Source of the DNA: Ipomoea triloba
Lineage: Eukaryota > Streptophyta > Magnoliopsida > Solanales > Convolvulaceae
Reading direction: 5' to 3'
NCBI RefSeq assembly: GCF_003576645.1
Contig: NC_044929.1
Coordinates: 2,993,129-3,057,128, forward strand
Length of the DNA stretch: 64,000 nt
Below the pieces are notes generated by a model, which was given only the letters and a program-made list of their open reading frames with translations, made no database searches and was not told where the DNA came from. Position numbers and translations under genes: made by a program. The stretch's first letter is position 1, and each line of letters starts with the position of its first letter. This document shows, in pieces, positions 1 through 11,530 of this stretch.

Positions 1-1
1 A

Positions 2-3000
2 GTTGCCTTTGCAAATCCAAACGCACCTTTATACCCACGGTTAGCCCAGGGAAAGACGTGGAATGAAGTAGGTGTATTATTTGATATAACGGGTAGTTTT
101 ATTAAAATGAAGAATGAATTACTTTGACCTTGGTGGTTGATCAGATGACGGTGACATGGACAAGTGGATATGGTATCAGCGAAGCCGAGCCTTTTGTGGA
201 GTGGGGTCCTCAAGGAGGACAACAGATGCGTTCTCCGGCAGGGACGCTGACTTTTGACATCGGCAGCATGTGTGGTATGTTGAATGTTTGAGGTTTGAGT
301 TTATTAATGGTTTCACTGCATATATGTAAAGGAAGAGCATGCTTGGATTGCTTGATTTACTAGACGAAAATATTATGCATTGTAATGGCAAATGGTTTGT
401 GAATGTGGAGTACCATTTAAAAGACTTAGGCTATCCTTATCCCTGAAATACGCACTTTCAAAAGTGGGTCCTACTTCCACATCATCAAATTTGAAATTTC
501 TTCACTATTTTCTTTACATTCTTGCAATCCCAACTCACTTTCAAAAATGGGTCCCGCTTTCACATTCCTATAATTTCAACTCACTTTTAATTATTTGCAC
601 TATTACACTTGACATTAAGCAACATTGCAGGTGCACCTGCTAGAACTGTGGGATGGCGAGATCCCGGGTTTGTTCACACTAGTTTTCTGAAGGAGCTATG
701 GCCCAACTCAGTGTAATATTACCTCTTCTATCCAATGCCATTACTAGAGATTTGCAAATAATCCATGTCTTAAGAAAGACTATAACTGTTGTTCTGTAAA
801 TACCCACAACTTCGATTTGATTTTGATGAGTTTTGGTTTTCGACCCACTTTGCATTACCCGTTTTGCTCCTCAAGATTTCCAGGTATACCTACAAGGTGG
901 GGCATAGATTGTTCAATGGTACTTATGTTTGGGGTCGATTAAACCAGTTCAAGTCTTCTCCTTACCCCGGGCAAAACTCTCTACAACGTGTAGTCATTTT
1001 CGGTGATATGGGAAAGGTTTGTATTCTCTTAATAGAAGCTTAACTATAAAGATGTAACGGGCTTTTGAACTTCAATTGGTCATGGCCATGTTGGTCTTTG
1101 TGCTTCAACAGGTTGAGAAAGTATAGATGAACAGATACTACAATGTAATAGAATCAGTAGTACTCCAAAAAAAAAAAAAAAAAAAANAAAAAAAAAAAAA
1201 AAAAAAACTTCAATAAAGTGCTCTCATTATAAACTTGCTTTGATGTAAACTTTTACATTACATATGCAGGATGAAGCCGATGGCTCCAATGAATATAATA
1301 ATTTTCAACCCGGCTCCCTTAACACTACCAAGCAACTCATTCGGGATTTAAAGGATATTGATATTGTCTTCCACATCGGAGATATCTGTTATGCTAATGG
1401 ATATATTTCACAGTGGGATCAGTTTACAGCTCAGATTGAACCAATTGCTTCGACTGTTCCTTACATGGTTGCTAGGTATAGTTCAAATCTTCTGAGAACT
1501 TGTCAAGCTCATAACGGTTTTTGGCTCCTTTTTTGTGGCGATTAATAGCATTGGCTTGCAGTGGCAACCATGAGCGCGACTGGCCTGGAACAGGATCATT
1601 CTACGGGAACATGGATTCGGGAGGAGAATGTGGAGTCTTGGTTCAAACTATGTTTTATGCTCCCACCGAGAATAGAGAAAAGTTTTGGTATTAAATACAC
1701 AAATCCATTGTTTCATGGATCACTTGTCTCTTTTTAATATTTTCTGAAAAAACAGTGTGACATAGTTGTAAACATGTTTTTTTTGTATGCTCTTAGGTAC
1801 TTGACTGACTATGGCATGTTCCGGTTCTGCATAGCTGACACAGAACACGACTGGAGAGAGGGAACGGAGCAATATAAGTTCATCGAACACTGTCTGGCGT
1901 CAGCAGACAGACAAAAACAGCCGTGGCTTGTCTTCCTTGCACACCGAGTCCTCGGTTATTCTTCGTGCTCATACTATGTTGAGCAAGGGTCAACTGAGGA
2001 ACCCATGGGGAGGGAGAGCCTTCAAAAGCTCTGGCAAAAGTATAAAGTTGATATCGCTATCTTCGGGCATGTGCACAATTATGAGCGAACATGCCCTGTT
2101 TACCAGGTATTCCCAAATTCTAAGAAGACTGTTATGTTTTTTTTTCCTAACAATGTATATTATATCCTTTGACAAAGAGATGAGACAACAATCTATGAGC
2201 TTTCAATTGTTTTAGGGAAAAGGGTTAAATAGGCCCTCGAACTTTACACGATAAAGAAATTAGGCTTTTGAACTTTTAAAAGTTGCAATTAAGCTCATAA
2301 ACATGCTATTTTCGTGCATTGAAACCCCAAAATTGGTTAATGACCTGTAATAACAGGTCACTAGGTTCCGACGAGACTTTGACAACTCTGGAACGGTCGG
2401 TCACTGGTTGCCCCAACCCACTCCGTTGAGAAGGCAACTCAGGTGGTCAATGGTAGCCAGCGACGACCTGCATACCGGTAGCCTATTGGTTACCGGTAAA
2501 TTAGACTTATTTGACTGATTTTAATAAGTCAGAGTGTTTAATTGCAGCTTTCAAAAGTTCAATGGTCTAATTGTCTTCTCGTGTAATATTGGAGTGTCTA
2601 TTTAACCATTTTTCCATTATTTTATTAAGATGTTCCTTTAGTACTAAAGGACCATGATCAGAACAAGTGCTAAAGCTCTCTAAATGGAGAAATATAGAAC
2701 CCATATAGCCAACCCAAACCAGATTATGATTAATGCTTCATTTAGTTGAGATGTAGAGAACTTTCTATCAAACCAGAAATCACCTCCTCCACAAAGCATC
2801 TTGTTATCTTTTCTTCTGACAAAAACCATTGTTCATCCTCTCTCTTTTATCCCACAGAATATTTGCACAAACAAGGAGACACACTTCTACAAGGGACCTT
2901 TGAACGGGACAATACATGTCGTCGCTGGTGGAGCAGGAGCAAGCATCTTTGACTCGGACTTTGCCCCCATCCAACCGTCGTGGAGTCTTTTCAGGGACTT

Positions 3001-3169
3001 TGATCATGGATTCGTGAAACTCACAGCTTTCGACCATTCAAATCTGCTGTTCGAGTACAAAAAGAGCAGAGATGGTAAGGTTTACGATTCCTTCAGGATA
3101 TCGAGAGACTACCGAGACATCCTAGCTTGTGCTGTAGATAGCTGCCCTAGCACAACTCTTGCTTCTTGA
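2..3169 (+). CDS. Purple acid phosphatase (PAP27/PAP1-like), 3' part, partial
   Basis: This is a metallophosphoesterase of the plant purple acid phosphatase family, cut by the left window edge. I read eight exons: 2-67, 145-274, 631-712, 884-1016, 1270-1475, 1562-1687, 1797-2106 and 2858-3169 (stop TGA). Reading phase is kept across every GT-AG junction. The five family blocks appear in order: GDMGK (end of exon 4), GDICYANGY, GNHE, FLAHRVL and GHVHNYER. The expected seven metal ligands (D; D and Y; N; H; H and H) are all present. The fourth block has FLAH where active enzymes usually have VxxH. The closest class I know is PAP27/PAP1, large secreted or wall-associated PAPs often labelled probable inactive. 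The signal peptide and N-terminal domain lie outside the window. Intron 4 holds a SINE tail with poly-A and an N. Intron 7 holds a MULE-like MITE. The family call is firm; the paralogue is less so. Confidence 0.93.
1085..1208 (+). repeat. SINE 3' fragment with poly-A tail, in PAP intron 4
   Basis: The stretch from about 1095 (tgcttcaacaggttgagaa) to 1154 matches the 3' half of the tRNA-derived SINE family found elsewhere here, including the block around 'acagatactacaatgtaata'. A roughly 40-base A run with one N follows. The tRNA-like head is missing, so this is a 5'-truncated copy. Confidence 0.7.
2215..2615. mobile_element. MULE-like MITE, family A copy 1, in PAP intron 7
   Basis: The ends are inverted: left 'gggaaaagggttaaatag', right end the complement of 'ggaaaaatggttaaatag'. 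The inner TIR text ('aactttta...gcaatta') also recurs inverted. The flanks attgtttta and attatttta form a 9-bp target duplication with one mismatch, the size Mutator-like elements make. The core is more GC-rich and carries 'accggta' palindromes. There is no ORF. Copies also lie at 23201-23681, 25631-25919 and about 53402-53935. Confidence 0.65.
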
Positions 3170-3476
3170 TGCTATGATACAGGACTCCACTTCTTAGTCC
3201 AATCCACTTCAAAGTTCAAGTCACTTGTGTAAAGAAATAGATGGAAACTTCACCTAAATCCTTGCTAGTTTATTGCTCTGGTGTGTAAATTATACATATT
3301 TGTACAAAGTGGATCTTCAATCATATTATGAGTAGTCTGCTCTGCCCAAAAACAATTAAGTCTTGTGATGATGAAATAGAGTTTTTCCAAAATAGTTTCC
3401 TATCTGAATATTAATAGAATTCCTCTTTGCTAAATGGCCTGGGTTTTCAGTCAAGCAAGAATTAACACAAAAATAT

Positions 3477-3851
3477 GCCCTCGGGCATAGCTCAGTGGTG
3501 AAAGCCGAAAGGTTGAGTGTGGGTGTAGTGATCCAGCAAATACTCGAGTTCAAATCCTCAATAGAGGAGAAATCTGAGAATCTCAACTTTAGGACAAAAA
3601 GCAAGCACTCAGACCCTGACCCTGCGCTTCACTGAGGTACATCTGCGTTTTACCTTTTCTTACAATCCCTAGGGCAGAGGTGAGGGACCCTCAAGTTTAG
3701 GGTTTAAACCTTAGAAAGGATCTTAGCCTTGGAACAAAAAGCAAATACTCAGGCCCTGGCCTTGCATCACCCAGGTATATCCTGCAATTTACCTCCTCTC
3801 ACAATTCCCAGGACATGAGGTGGGGGGCCCGCAAGTTTAGGGTTTAAACCT
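3477..3851 (+). mobile_element. tRNA-derived SINE-like element with a duplicated body
   Basis: The element starts with a tRNA-like head: A-box-like tagctcagtggt near 3486 and B-box-like gagttcaaatcc near 3546. It is bounded by a perfect 20-bp target duplication, aagaattaacacaaaaatat at 3457-3476 and 3852-3871. After the head, a block of about 135 bp ending in caagtttagggtttaaacc occurs twice in tandem (about 3580-3712 and 3715-3850) with moderate divergence. The element therefore looks like a SINE whose body was duplicated. It fills most of the gap between the PAP and MRS2 genes, which face each other tail to tail. Confidence 0.75.
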
Positions 3852-4037
3852 AAGAATTAACACAAAAATATTGAAAACAATTGACTTGAATGTTTAGAAA
3901 TGGTAATTTTTGTAATCCAGTGTATGTAGAGAAGATTTGCAAGCTTTCTTTAATTGTAGAAGTGTTATTTTTGACAGTGGCCTTCAATGTTGCCACAGAA
4001 AGCTAAGAAGTGGATCCATTCAAATCCAATGCAAACT

Positions 4038-7000
4038 TTACAATGGGAAGACTTTCTTCTGTCTAAAGTAGATCAAGAATAAAGAATATAAAGCCCCACA
4101 AAATGCTCCAGTTATAACAAGAACCCAGTTAAATGTTGCTGGGTCATCAAAAATTGTGTCTTCAAAGTTCATCCCAAAGACTGCAGTCACCATGGCAAAT
4201 ATTGTGGCCACAAATGTAGCTGCTGTCAGAAGCAACTCATATTGTATAAGCTGGTTTTGGACATTGCCCTGTGTTACACATGAACAAATATCGCAATGAC
4301 AACCACATCAGCTAAAGAATATACAGCAATATGTTTCTTTTTAAGGGAAAATTGCACTTTTCGTCCCTAAGTTATAGAGTAATTATAAGATTCATCCCTA
4401 CTTGTTGGTCGTATTCACTTCTCATCCCTAAGCTATAACTGACGTTGCAAATTTCGTCATTTTTTCTGACAGATCGTACTCACTTCTCATCTCTAAGCTA
4501 TAACTGACGTTGCAAATTTCATCCTTTTTTCTAACAAGTCGTACTCACTGTCCCTAAGCTATAACTGACATTGCAAGTTTTGTCCTTTTTTCTAACAGGT
4601 CATGCTCACTTCTCATCCCTAAACTATAACGACGTTGCAAATTTTGTCCCTAATGTTTTGTTAGAAAAAGGACAAAATTTGCAACGTCAGTTATAGCTTA
4701 AGGACAAGAAGTGAGCACGACCAACAAGTAGGGACGAATCCTACAATTACCCTACAACTTAGAGACGAAAAGTGCAATTTTCCCTTATTTAAAAAAAATA
4801 TTTTTGGGGTGGGGTGGTTAAGTAATATGCTCTTACCAGTTTTATGTTGATCAGATCCTCTGTGTCATCAATATATTCTTTAAGCTGCATCGGCGGAGAA
4901 CAAAAGGTGAGGAACCAAATTATTTTCGCAACAATGATATTCATTAAGCATGCATGTATGTTTTAAGGGCACAGAGTATATATTGGATTGAAAGATGAAA
5001 ATTATTGCAAAAAGAATTTTTTACTCAAGCAGGGAGAGTTATGTTTGAACCCTTGATAGCTAAGCAATCTGGTGAACAACAGTCTACTCCATACTGAACA
5101 AAACGCATATGAGCAACACTTAGAGATTTGGAGTGAGAAAGTAGAGGTTCAATTACCGACAGCAAGCTGTTGAGTGTATTGTCAATGACAACAAAATATG
5201 CTTCCAACAGCATTTCAAGTTGATCGATATTTTCTCCATTGCTGGATGAACTCATAAAGCTTCGTTTGCTGGAGCTGATAGTGCTAAAAGCCCTTTTTAA
5301 TCTGTGCCCTCCACCGCTATTTGATCCCACAGGTGAGACTGGAGCAGATTTGGGCGGTAATCTGATATTTCCAGAAGTACTAATGCGATCATATGGATCG
5401 CTAGTAAGGAAACCCTCTTTTCTCTGTTTCTTCTCGGTTAAATACATCTCAGCCATGTCTCCATCATCATCCATTAGGTGTTCTATTTCATCACAAACCT
5501 GGAGATCATTGAAAAGTTTGTACGTGCACTATAAGAAGCTACCCAAGCAATAATGACCTAAAGCAATATAATATACAGTCTAACCTTTTGGACTCGTTGA
5601 GTCAAGGCAAGCAGTTGACCTTTCAATCTACGGACACGTTCCAGATTAAGAGTGCTTATAGATGATGCAAGTTCGTCAAGCACTGGGTGGAGCTCAACTT
5701 CTAATTCTTTCACCTATGATATTTACAATGCTGTCAAAGCCAGTGAATTCTTACATACAATGTCTTTCTTCAAGGATAATCCTGTTAGCGATGAAATTTT
5801 ATATTCATACTTTCGTATCACTTAAATAAGGACAAAGAAATGTTTCACCAATACATCTAACCTGAATTCTTCTTCCATTCTAAAATACAATTCTTTGATA
5901 ATCAAGGCTATTTAGATTTACCGATCTAACAAACTGGACTTCAGCAAGTGAGCCCTATTATAGTACAATCTACCAATATCCTTTTTTCCGTTTCCAATTT
6001 AACACACAAAAATGGCAATCGAGAAACATGCATGACAGTTTCAAAGCAAAGCTTCGATGCCTTGCAGCTTCTATTGCAGAATCATGTGCACAGATTGAGA
6101 CATTTGTTTGTTGTGAATATAGGTAAAACAATCAGTTTCTATTACAGCGACTAGGTCCCACATTATGTGTACGGACAGAGAAATTTGTGTGCAGTGCATA
6201 TAGGTAATAAAAGCAGTTTCTATTACAGTATCAGCCATTCAGCCACATTCTAGACGACTGCATACCTGAGCATCGAGAGACATGCATGTCAGTTCCAAAG
6301 CAAGCTCCAATGCCTTGAATTCAAATGGAAGATCATCTGAACCAAATTCCAGAAACAAATCATAAAGTATCCATAATTTCCAAAAGGAACCATAACTCGT
6401 TCCAACAGAATAGAGTAGCAGAGTAGTACATCTTTTACTTTAAGCACATTTATTTTTAGTGAAACTGACAGCAAGTTTACTCCTAGTTCGAAAATTTGGT
6501 GACAATGCAAGATGATTGAGAAAATTCAAAAAAAATAAATGACAACATTTCCAAAGCGGGATGAATGGCTCTTGAGGAGTTGAGAACTTAAGGCCAAGTT
6601 TACTATATTTGCTTTAATTAAGATTGGAGACTGATAACTTGAGCAGCAGAAAAGATGTGGTGAATCTAAAATCAAGCACTAACTTTATCAGGTTAAAGGC
6701 ATAACTCTAGCTCCACAGCATCGAAGAATAGTAAGAGGCTAATTTCAACATCAAACAATATAGGAATTTTACCAGACTGATCTTTATTTGTTTGAAGACG
6801 TTTGCACAGTTCTGACTGGTAGTGGAGCACACTTCCATCCAGAGAATTCATCAGTATAACCTCATCAGCTGTGATGATACATCTAATCTGTTCAAGACTA
6901 ACAACAATAGCTTGCTCACGACCTAATATAGTTGAGGGATAGATAAACATAGGATCCAAAAGGCGCATATCTCTAGCTGGCAAAGCACAATGTCTCATTA

Positions 7001-7202
7001 CTGTGGCCTTATCCAATTCCAAAACCTTTGAATTCCCGTGCTGGTCAATCTTTATCCAAGATCGATTACCAATACCATGTCCTCTCTTCTTAAGGCCAGG
7101 AAGGCCAGATCCATTGACGTTAGCATTTAACCTTTGATAGCTAAAAGAAGACCTAGTTTCAACAGCATCTGAAGTTAGAGAATGATATTCTGGTTCTGCC
7201 AT
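4038..7202 (-). CDS. Magnesium transporter MRS2-5-like (CorA family)
   Basis: This gene encodes a CorA/MRS2-type Mg2+ channel subunit, a membrane protein that forms pentamers. Exons in coding order: 7202-6773, 6336-6266, 5713-5585, 5498-5157, 4884-4837 and 4268-4038. They join in phase to 416 residues, close to the usual length. The N-terminal part has GLKKRG and the conserved ARDMRLLDPMFIYPS block. Then come the long helical region (RRLKGQLLALTQRVQKVCDEI), MDDDGDMAEMYLTEKK and the SAPVSPVG loop. Two C-terminal membrane helices carry the family signature GMN near residue 372, and the tail is KKVFPL. Loop and tail resemble the MRS2-5 subgroup most. Intron 5 (4269-4836) contains the TIR element at 4342-4787. 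A 5'UTR intron upstream of 7202 is possible but not shown. Subgroup, and so plasma-membrane or organelle location, is inferred. Confidence 0.95.
4342..4787. mobile_element. Non-autonomous TIR element with internal ~65-bp tandem repeats
   Basis: The ends are inverted: left starts taagggaaaattgcactttt, right is its complement, ending ...aattttccctta. Flanking TA suggests a TA target duplication, but the exact edge is uncertain. Inside, a 61-65 bp unit (tcgtactcacttctcatccc...gacgttgcaaat...ctaacag) repeats head to tail from about 4409, 4474, 4539 and 4600. A single inverted unit then leads to the right TIR. It lies in the last intron of the MRS2 gene and has no ORF. Confidence 0.7.
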
Positions 7203-8402
7203 TTGTTTCTTTCCGTTTTATATAACAACTCGGGTCTCACAGAGGAAAGATAGCCTCATAGCCATAAACTGAAACTTAATATTTCTTCATCAATGCGGCC
7301 TTATGGATCTCAGCTGAGTAACATAAAGCACTAACCGCTCTTCTTGTCAAGACATCCATTTACATTTTGAATTAACACTGCATATCAAATTCAGGTAGAT
7401 AATAAATTCTATGGAGTAATAAGTACATAAACAGATAAACTTTCTCCTATCAGTAAACATAAACAAAACAATCCCAAAAAAGAAGAAAGTCCTAAGTTCT
7501 TGCATTCCAATGTCTAAGTTTTATTACTAGAAAATGAATTCCATACTCAAACCCACAAAATTACTTTTCCTCATGAAGCATGGTCTGGAACAACAGATCC
7601 CAATTTCTAAGTTTTCCATTGTTGTACTAAATCTGGTTAGTTTATTATAAAGCAGCAAGGCAATGAAAATCATTCACCCATCTATACACCTACCTATGCA
7701 TTTCTTTTTTATACTGGGAGTCCCAAAGACTAGTGTTCTTATTCTCTACTGCATCATAAGCTAGGGTCCTAGCTCCTAGGAACCAGAACTGTTAAACCTC
7801 TGACTTTCATTAAAATTTGATTTATATTTTAGGTCAAATTCAACCCAGAAAATCATGTCATTAGCAAAATTCAAATAACTTTAATAAGTCAAACAAACAA
7901 ATCAAAATCAGACAACAGAGAGATTAAAACAAAAAACAAAAAAATCAAAAAAATCAAAAAAATCAAAATTTTCCACTTGTACCCAATAATACTTGAATGC
8001 AAATAGAACCCAATTATCCAGAAATGCATTTTCAGATAAAACTGAGGTGTAACAACCGCACTGAACAGCACAATGAATGATCTTAACTTGCAGAGGTGAA
8101 CAGTCCATGTGTGGGAAGATGGATTTAAAGATAACACTTCAAAAAAGATTTCACCTTTTTTCAAGAAGACATGAATTTGTATCGGAAGGTGTACGTGTTG
8201 CGTGATGAAATTGTGTTTGCCTTGGGTTCTGTGGGGAACTTGTTGTGATGTTGGGTTATTGGATTATTACGGGAAGGGTCGGGGCGAGGCGCAGCGTCAC
8301 TGCGCAGTGCGTTGTTCTGTGTTTATTAATTTAGGAAAATATTATGTGAAATTTCATTTTTGAGAAAATAGTTTTTTTTTAGCCCTTCAATCCTGTCATA
8401 AT
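7203..8402. other. Upstream region of the MRS2-like gene
   Basis: No coding region is visible here. The stretch is AT-rich with a run of aaaaaatc units near 7940-7970. On the minus strand a candidate splice donor (aag|gtgaaat, near 8150) follows plausible leader sequence up to about 8270, so a 5'UTR intron for the MRS2 gene is possible. The short GC-rich patch around 8275-8320 could be part of its promoter. This is inference only. Confidence 0.3.
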
Positions 8403-8419
8403 GGTAAGCTCCATTTTTA

Positions 8420-8587
8420 TTTTTTTTTTGAATACTATTGACCATGTTACATGTAGTATATGTTCATATACTTTTCTCGAAGACTACGAAAGCCCAACAA
8501 AGTTAACATTGCCTCCACTGAGGCTCAAATCCATGACCTCCCACTTGGGAGAATCACTTCATGCCGCTTGACTACAAGGCCTTTGGC
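8420..8587 (-). mobile_element. Full-length tRNA-derived SINE (family S1)
   Basis: It is bounded by a perfect 17-bp target duplication, ggtaagctccattttta at 8403-8419 and 8588-8604. On the minus strand it runs from a tRNA-like head (ccttgtagtcaagcggcat; B-box-like ggatttgagcctc) through a body ending acatggtcaatagtattc, to a poly-A tail. At 168 bp it is the longest intact copy of the family in the window. It sits at the edge of the LINE fragment next door. Confidence 0.85.
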
Positions 8588-8611
8588 GGTAAGCTCCATT
8601 TTTAAAGTCTT

Positions 8612-8988
8612 TTTTTTTTTTATAGAAATAAACAACCCATGCATTAATTTAAAAGATGTAACAAACAATCCAAGGGAGACTGGAAAGAACTCCCAAGTAC
8701 AACGAACATACTGAGAGCCCGTGCTTCTAACTAGAATGTGAGCTAACTGGTTCGCTGAATGTGGAATAAAACGACATATTGGATTTTGAAAAGAGGATAA
8801 AAGAGAATGACATTTATTTAAAATTGGACCCGTATAAAAATGGTCTTCGAGGTTCTTCGGGATTGTCGTTACAACATTGTGGCCGTCAACCACCAAACGC
8901 ATGTTGCCAACTTGACGAAATTTTAGCCAGGATAGGGCTTCTTTGCATGCTACAGCTTCCACATAGTGTGAATATTGTAATAATTGTA
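8612..8988 (-). pseudogene. 5'-truncated LINE with an RNase H-like domain fragment
   Basis: On the minus strand an open stretch starting near 8962 encodes the C-terminal part of the RNase H-like domain found at the end of plant non-LTR retrotransposon polyproteins. Visible motifs include EAVACKEALSWLK, VDGHNVVTTI and FIPHSANQLAHILVR. The reading runs into a poly-A tract (poly-T on +, about 8611-8622). A 9-bp duplication, taaagtctt at 8603-8611 and 8989-8997, flanks it. This is a typical dead-on-arrival LINE insertion, truncated at its 5' end. It is not a host gene. Confidence 0.75.
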
Positions 8989-8997
8989 AAGTCTTAA

Positions 8998-9523
8998 TTG
9001 TAATACTGCGATTCTATTTAGTTTATGAATTGTTCACATATTGATCATTTTCGTTCCTCACGCCAAGTATCTATTCAAGTTTAATGCTGATGTGAAAGTA
9101 AATATACAAGTTCATTTACATGATTTAAAAAAAAAAAAAAGAGAGACAAGGAAAAAAAAATGATGCGGAGTATATATTACTCCATACATTCATATGCAAT
9201 AAATGATTATAGCTTCATCTTCAACTACATCAAATTAAATTAAAATATCATTATTCAAATTTGTGCGGTTGAAAAGTCAAATGTGTGGAGAAAATGAGTC
9301 AACTTCAATCATTTTCACATACAGTCGAAGATTCTTTCGGTGTTGTGCGTTCAGGGCTCATCATCGTCTATCACAATTACGGTTATTAGTCTTCTGTTTA
9401 CTTCAAAGTTTTCAATTTCTTTCTGATGACTTACATCGTCGATTTCATGAGATATTAATCCTATCATCAAAACCCTCAAAATACTCGAACTCAACGCGAT
9501 AGTGGAGCCCATATCAATCTGAT
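8998..9523. other. Intergenic, no gene recognised
   Basis: AT-rich sequence with poly-A and poly-AG tracts near 9128-9160. A short open frame at 9263-9502 has no recognisable motifs, and I do not support it as a gene. Confidence 0.4.
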
Positions 9524-10010
9524 TGATATATTAGGAACGGGCCAAGTTGACCCGAGGGAGCAAGACAAGGGTCACGAGATAGGTCCGGGACCCGGGTGGA
9601 GCCCCGTGCTTGACCCGGGTTAGTTCATTTAGCGTCTCGGCCCAAGGCCCCGGCTAAGGGGCCTCGGCCAGGTGGTCTCGGCCCAAGGACTCGGCTGGAA
9701 GAGCTCGGCCACGGGCCCGGTCGTAGCACGGGCGCGGTCAAATCGGATCCGTAACCGTTTCCCCGTCTTAGGGGGAGGGCGGTTAGGGGTTTTGGAGGGT
9801 ATAAGTAGGCGTGTTATTGTCTCATTAAGACAGGTTCTATATTCTTTGTCCTAAACTACACTTGTAATAGCTTATTAACTACAATCTAATACAATACTCG
9901 GTCCCCGCGACCTTGTCACATTCATTTCGCCTGTTATTCCTTGTTTGTTCGTACTATCATTCATTTAACGGGTTTATTAGTCCGAACCCCCGGGTTAATT
10001 AAATCCATCA
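9524..10010 (+). repeat. Ty3/gypsy-type LTR (5' LTR of a truncated element)
   Basis: This GC-rich block lies directly upstream of a gag-like frame. It begins TGAT and ends ATCA. It carries repeated ctcggcccaagg motifs, a TATA-like gggtataagtagg near 9797, and an AT-rich part with polyadenylation-like text near 9860-9895. The edges rest on the TG...CA convention. No second LTR is present in the window. The first bases after 10010 do not obviously match a common tRNA primer site. Confidence 0.6.
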
Positions 10011-10066
10011 TTAGGGCTTTCATTGAGAGCCGACGTCAGGCTCAAGCGTGCTAGTTTACCCTAGCT

Positions 10067-11530
10067 ATGGCAAGATCGAGATCCAACTCTCGCAACACCA
10101 ACGGCTCCCAGAGTGCTCACGTCCCACCGAGCGGGAACGGGCGTAACGGGGCCGCTAGTCACCCGCGGGCCCCCTCCTTGAGGTCAGCGGGGGACTTGAG
10201 GGATCATCTCACCAACAACCGCAATGGAGGGTCGGCGCTTGCCGCCCCTCTTCCCGCCCCACCCCCTTAGGAGGGGTGGGCCGCCATTCAACAAGCCGCT
10301 ACCGTGTTGACCCGCCTCGTAGAAGGGCTCCACGGAGGTCCTCAGGCCGCCCAACCCGGTCCCGAGGCCCCCCGCGGAGTACCCACCCCAGCACCAACGC
10401 ACCCGAGAGAGCGCGGTGAGCCTAGCAGCAGGCATCCCCGAGCGCAAAGGACTCAAGTTGAAGGGGAGGTCAACTCACCCCGGCCGACGGAGAGGTGGGG
10501 GGGAGGGGATGTCCACCAAACCAGATAGGAATGTCGAGAGCCTGGTAAGGAGCATTCGGCCAAATCCAAGTCCGCCTTGGCTCGGTTGAGTACCCGCATA
10601 CCAGCCCGAGACAGGTTATCTACGAGGGCCCCGGCGGAGGAGTCAACTGCGCCCAAGTCGACGAGTCGTCGGCCCCGGCACCTGCCGCGGCAAAAGCAAG
10701 CCTTCCGAGCCGAACGGTCCAGGGAGACCAACGATGGAGCCCCGAGCCCACACCGAGACGAGGTCGAGCGGCTCCGGAAGAGGATGGACGAACTCCAAAA
10801 AAAGATTGACGAGAAGGACAAGTCTCCGGAGCCACAAGACGTGCTGACCACCCCGTTCACGGGGGCAGTCATGGAAGAACCCTTCCCCAAGGACTTCTGT
10901 TTCCCAACAATCAAGACGTACTCAGGGACTTCCGACTCGCGAGCGCACCTCAACAGGTACCGGGCCGCCATGATGATGACAGGGGGCTAGTGACGCTATC
11001 ATGTGCCGGGGTTTCTTTTCGACCCTGGATGGCCAGGCCCAGGATTGGTTCGGATCCCTCCCGGAGGGCTCCATCTCTACCTTCGCGGCTCTTACCAAGC
11101 AATTCATGTCGTATTTTGCCAGCAATGTACAAAAGAGGAAGGAGTTTGCAGACCTATATCACGTAAAGCAGCGGCCTACAGATTCACTACCGGAGTTCCT
11201 CAACAAATGGAAGCGCGAAGTATTGGGGGTCGCCAACTTCGACGACAGAGTAGCCATAATAATCTTCAGGAATAACTTGCGGTCCGACCCGTTTTACCGG
11301 GACCTCATCCGGTACCCCCCAAGACCTACAACGAGCTGATGGACCGGGCCACAAGGTTCGCAGAGGCAGAAGTGGCTGAGAAGCGAAAGAAGGAGGAGGA
11401 GGAGAGGAGGAGTCGGAAAGACAAAGCACCCCAAGAGGAGCGCCGGGCACCAAGGCTACCCCGCCGCGAGTTTGCTGAGGGGCCTCGGTTAACCCCTACA
11501 CGTTTCCTCACCCCCTTAACACAACCCGTA
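10067..11530 (+). pseudogene. Decayed gag of a Ty3/gypsy (Tat-like) retrotransposon
   Basis: The reading starts with ATG at 10067, some 57 bases after the presumed LTR. It shows a low-complexity polar N-terminus, a charged coiled-coil-like stretch (DEVERLRKRMDELQKK) and then the conserved gag core (IKTYSGTSDSRAHLNR, LDGQAQDWFGSLPEGSI, LYHVKQRPTDSLPEF). Breaks are in-frame TAG codons at 10268-10270 and 10526-10528, and two frame changes. One frame change is at a G run near 10981-10986, the other at a C run near 11314-11319. The frame then continues to about 11510, where similarity ends abruptly. No protease, RT, RNase H or integrase follows, so the element is truncated. Its GC content is far above its surroundings. 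Confidence 0.8.

Noticed and set aside
3483..3558. Functional tRNA gene at the head of the 3477-3851 element
   Set aside because: Box-like motifs are present, but no cloverleaf acceptor pairing is seen, and the target duplication shows a SINE.
10453..10971. Long open frame on the minus strand
   Set aside because: It is a shadow of the GC-rich gag frame on the plus strand and shows no motif of its own.
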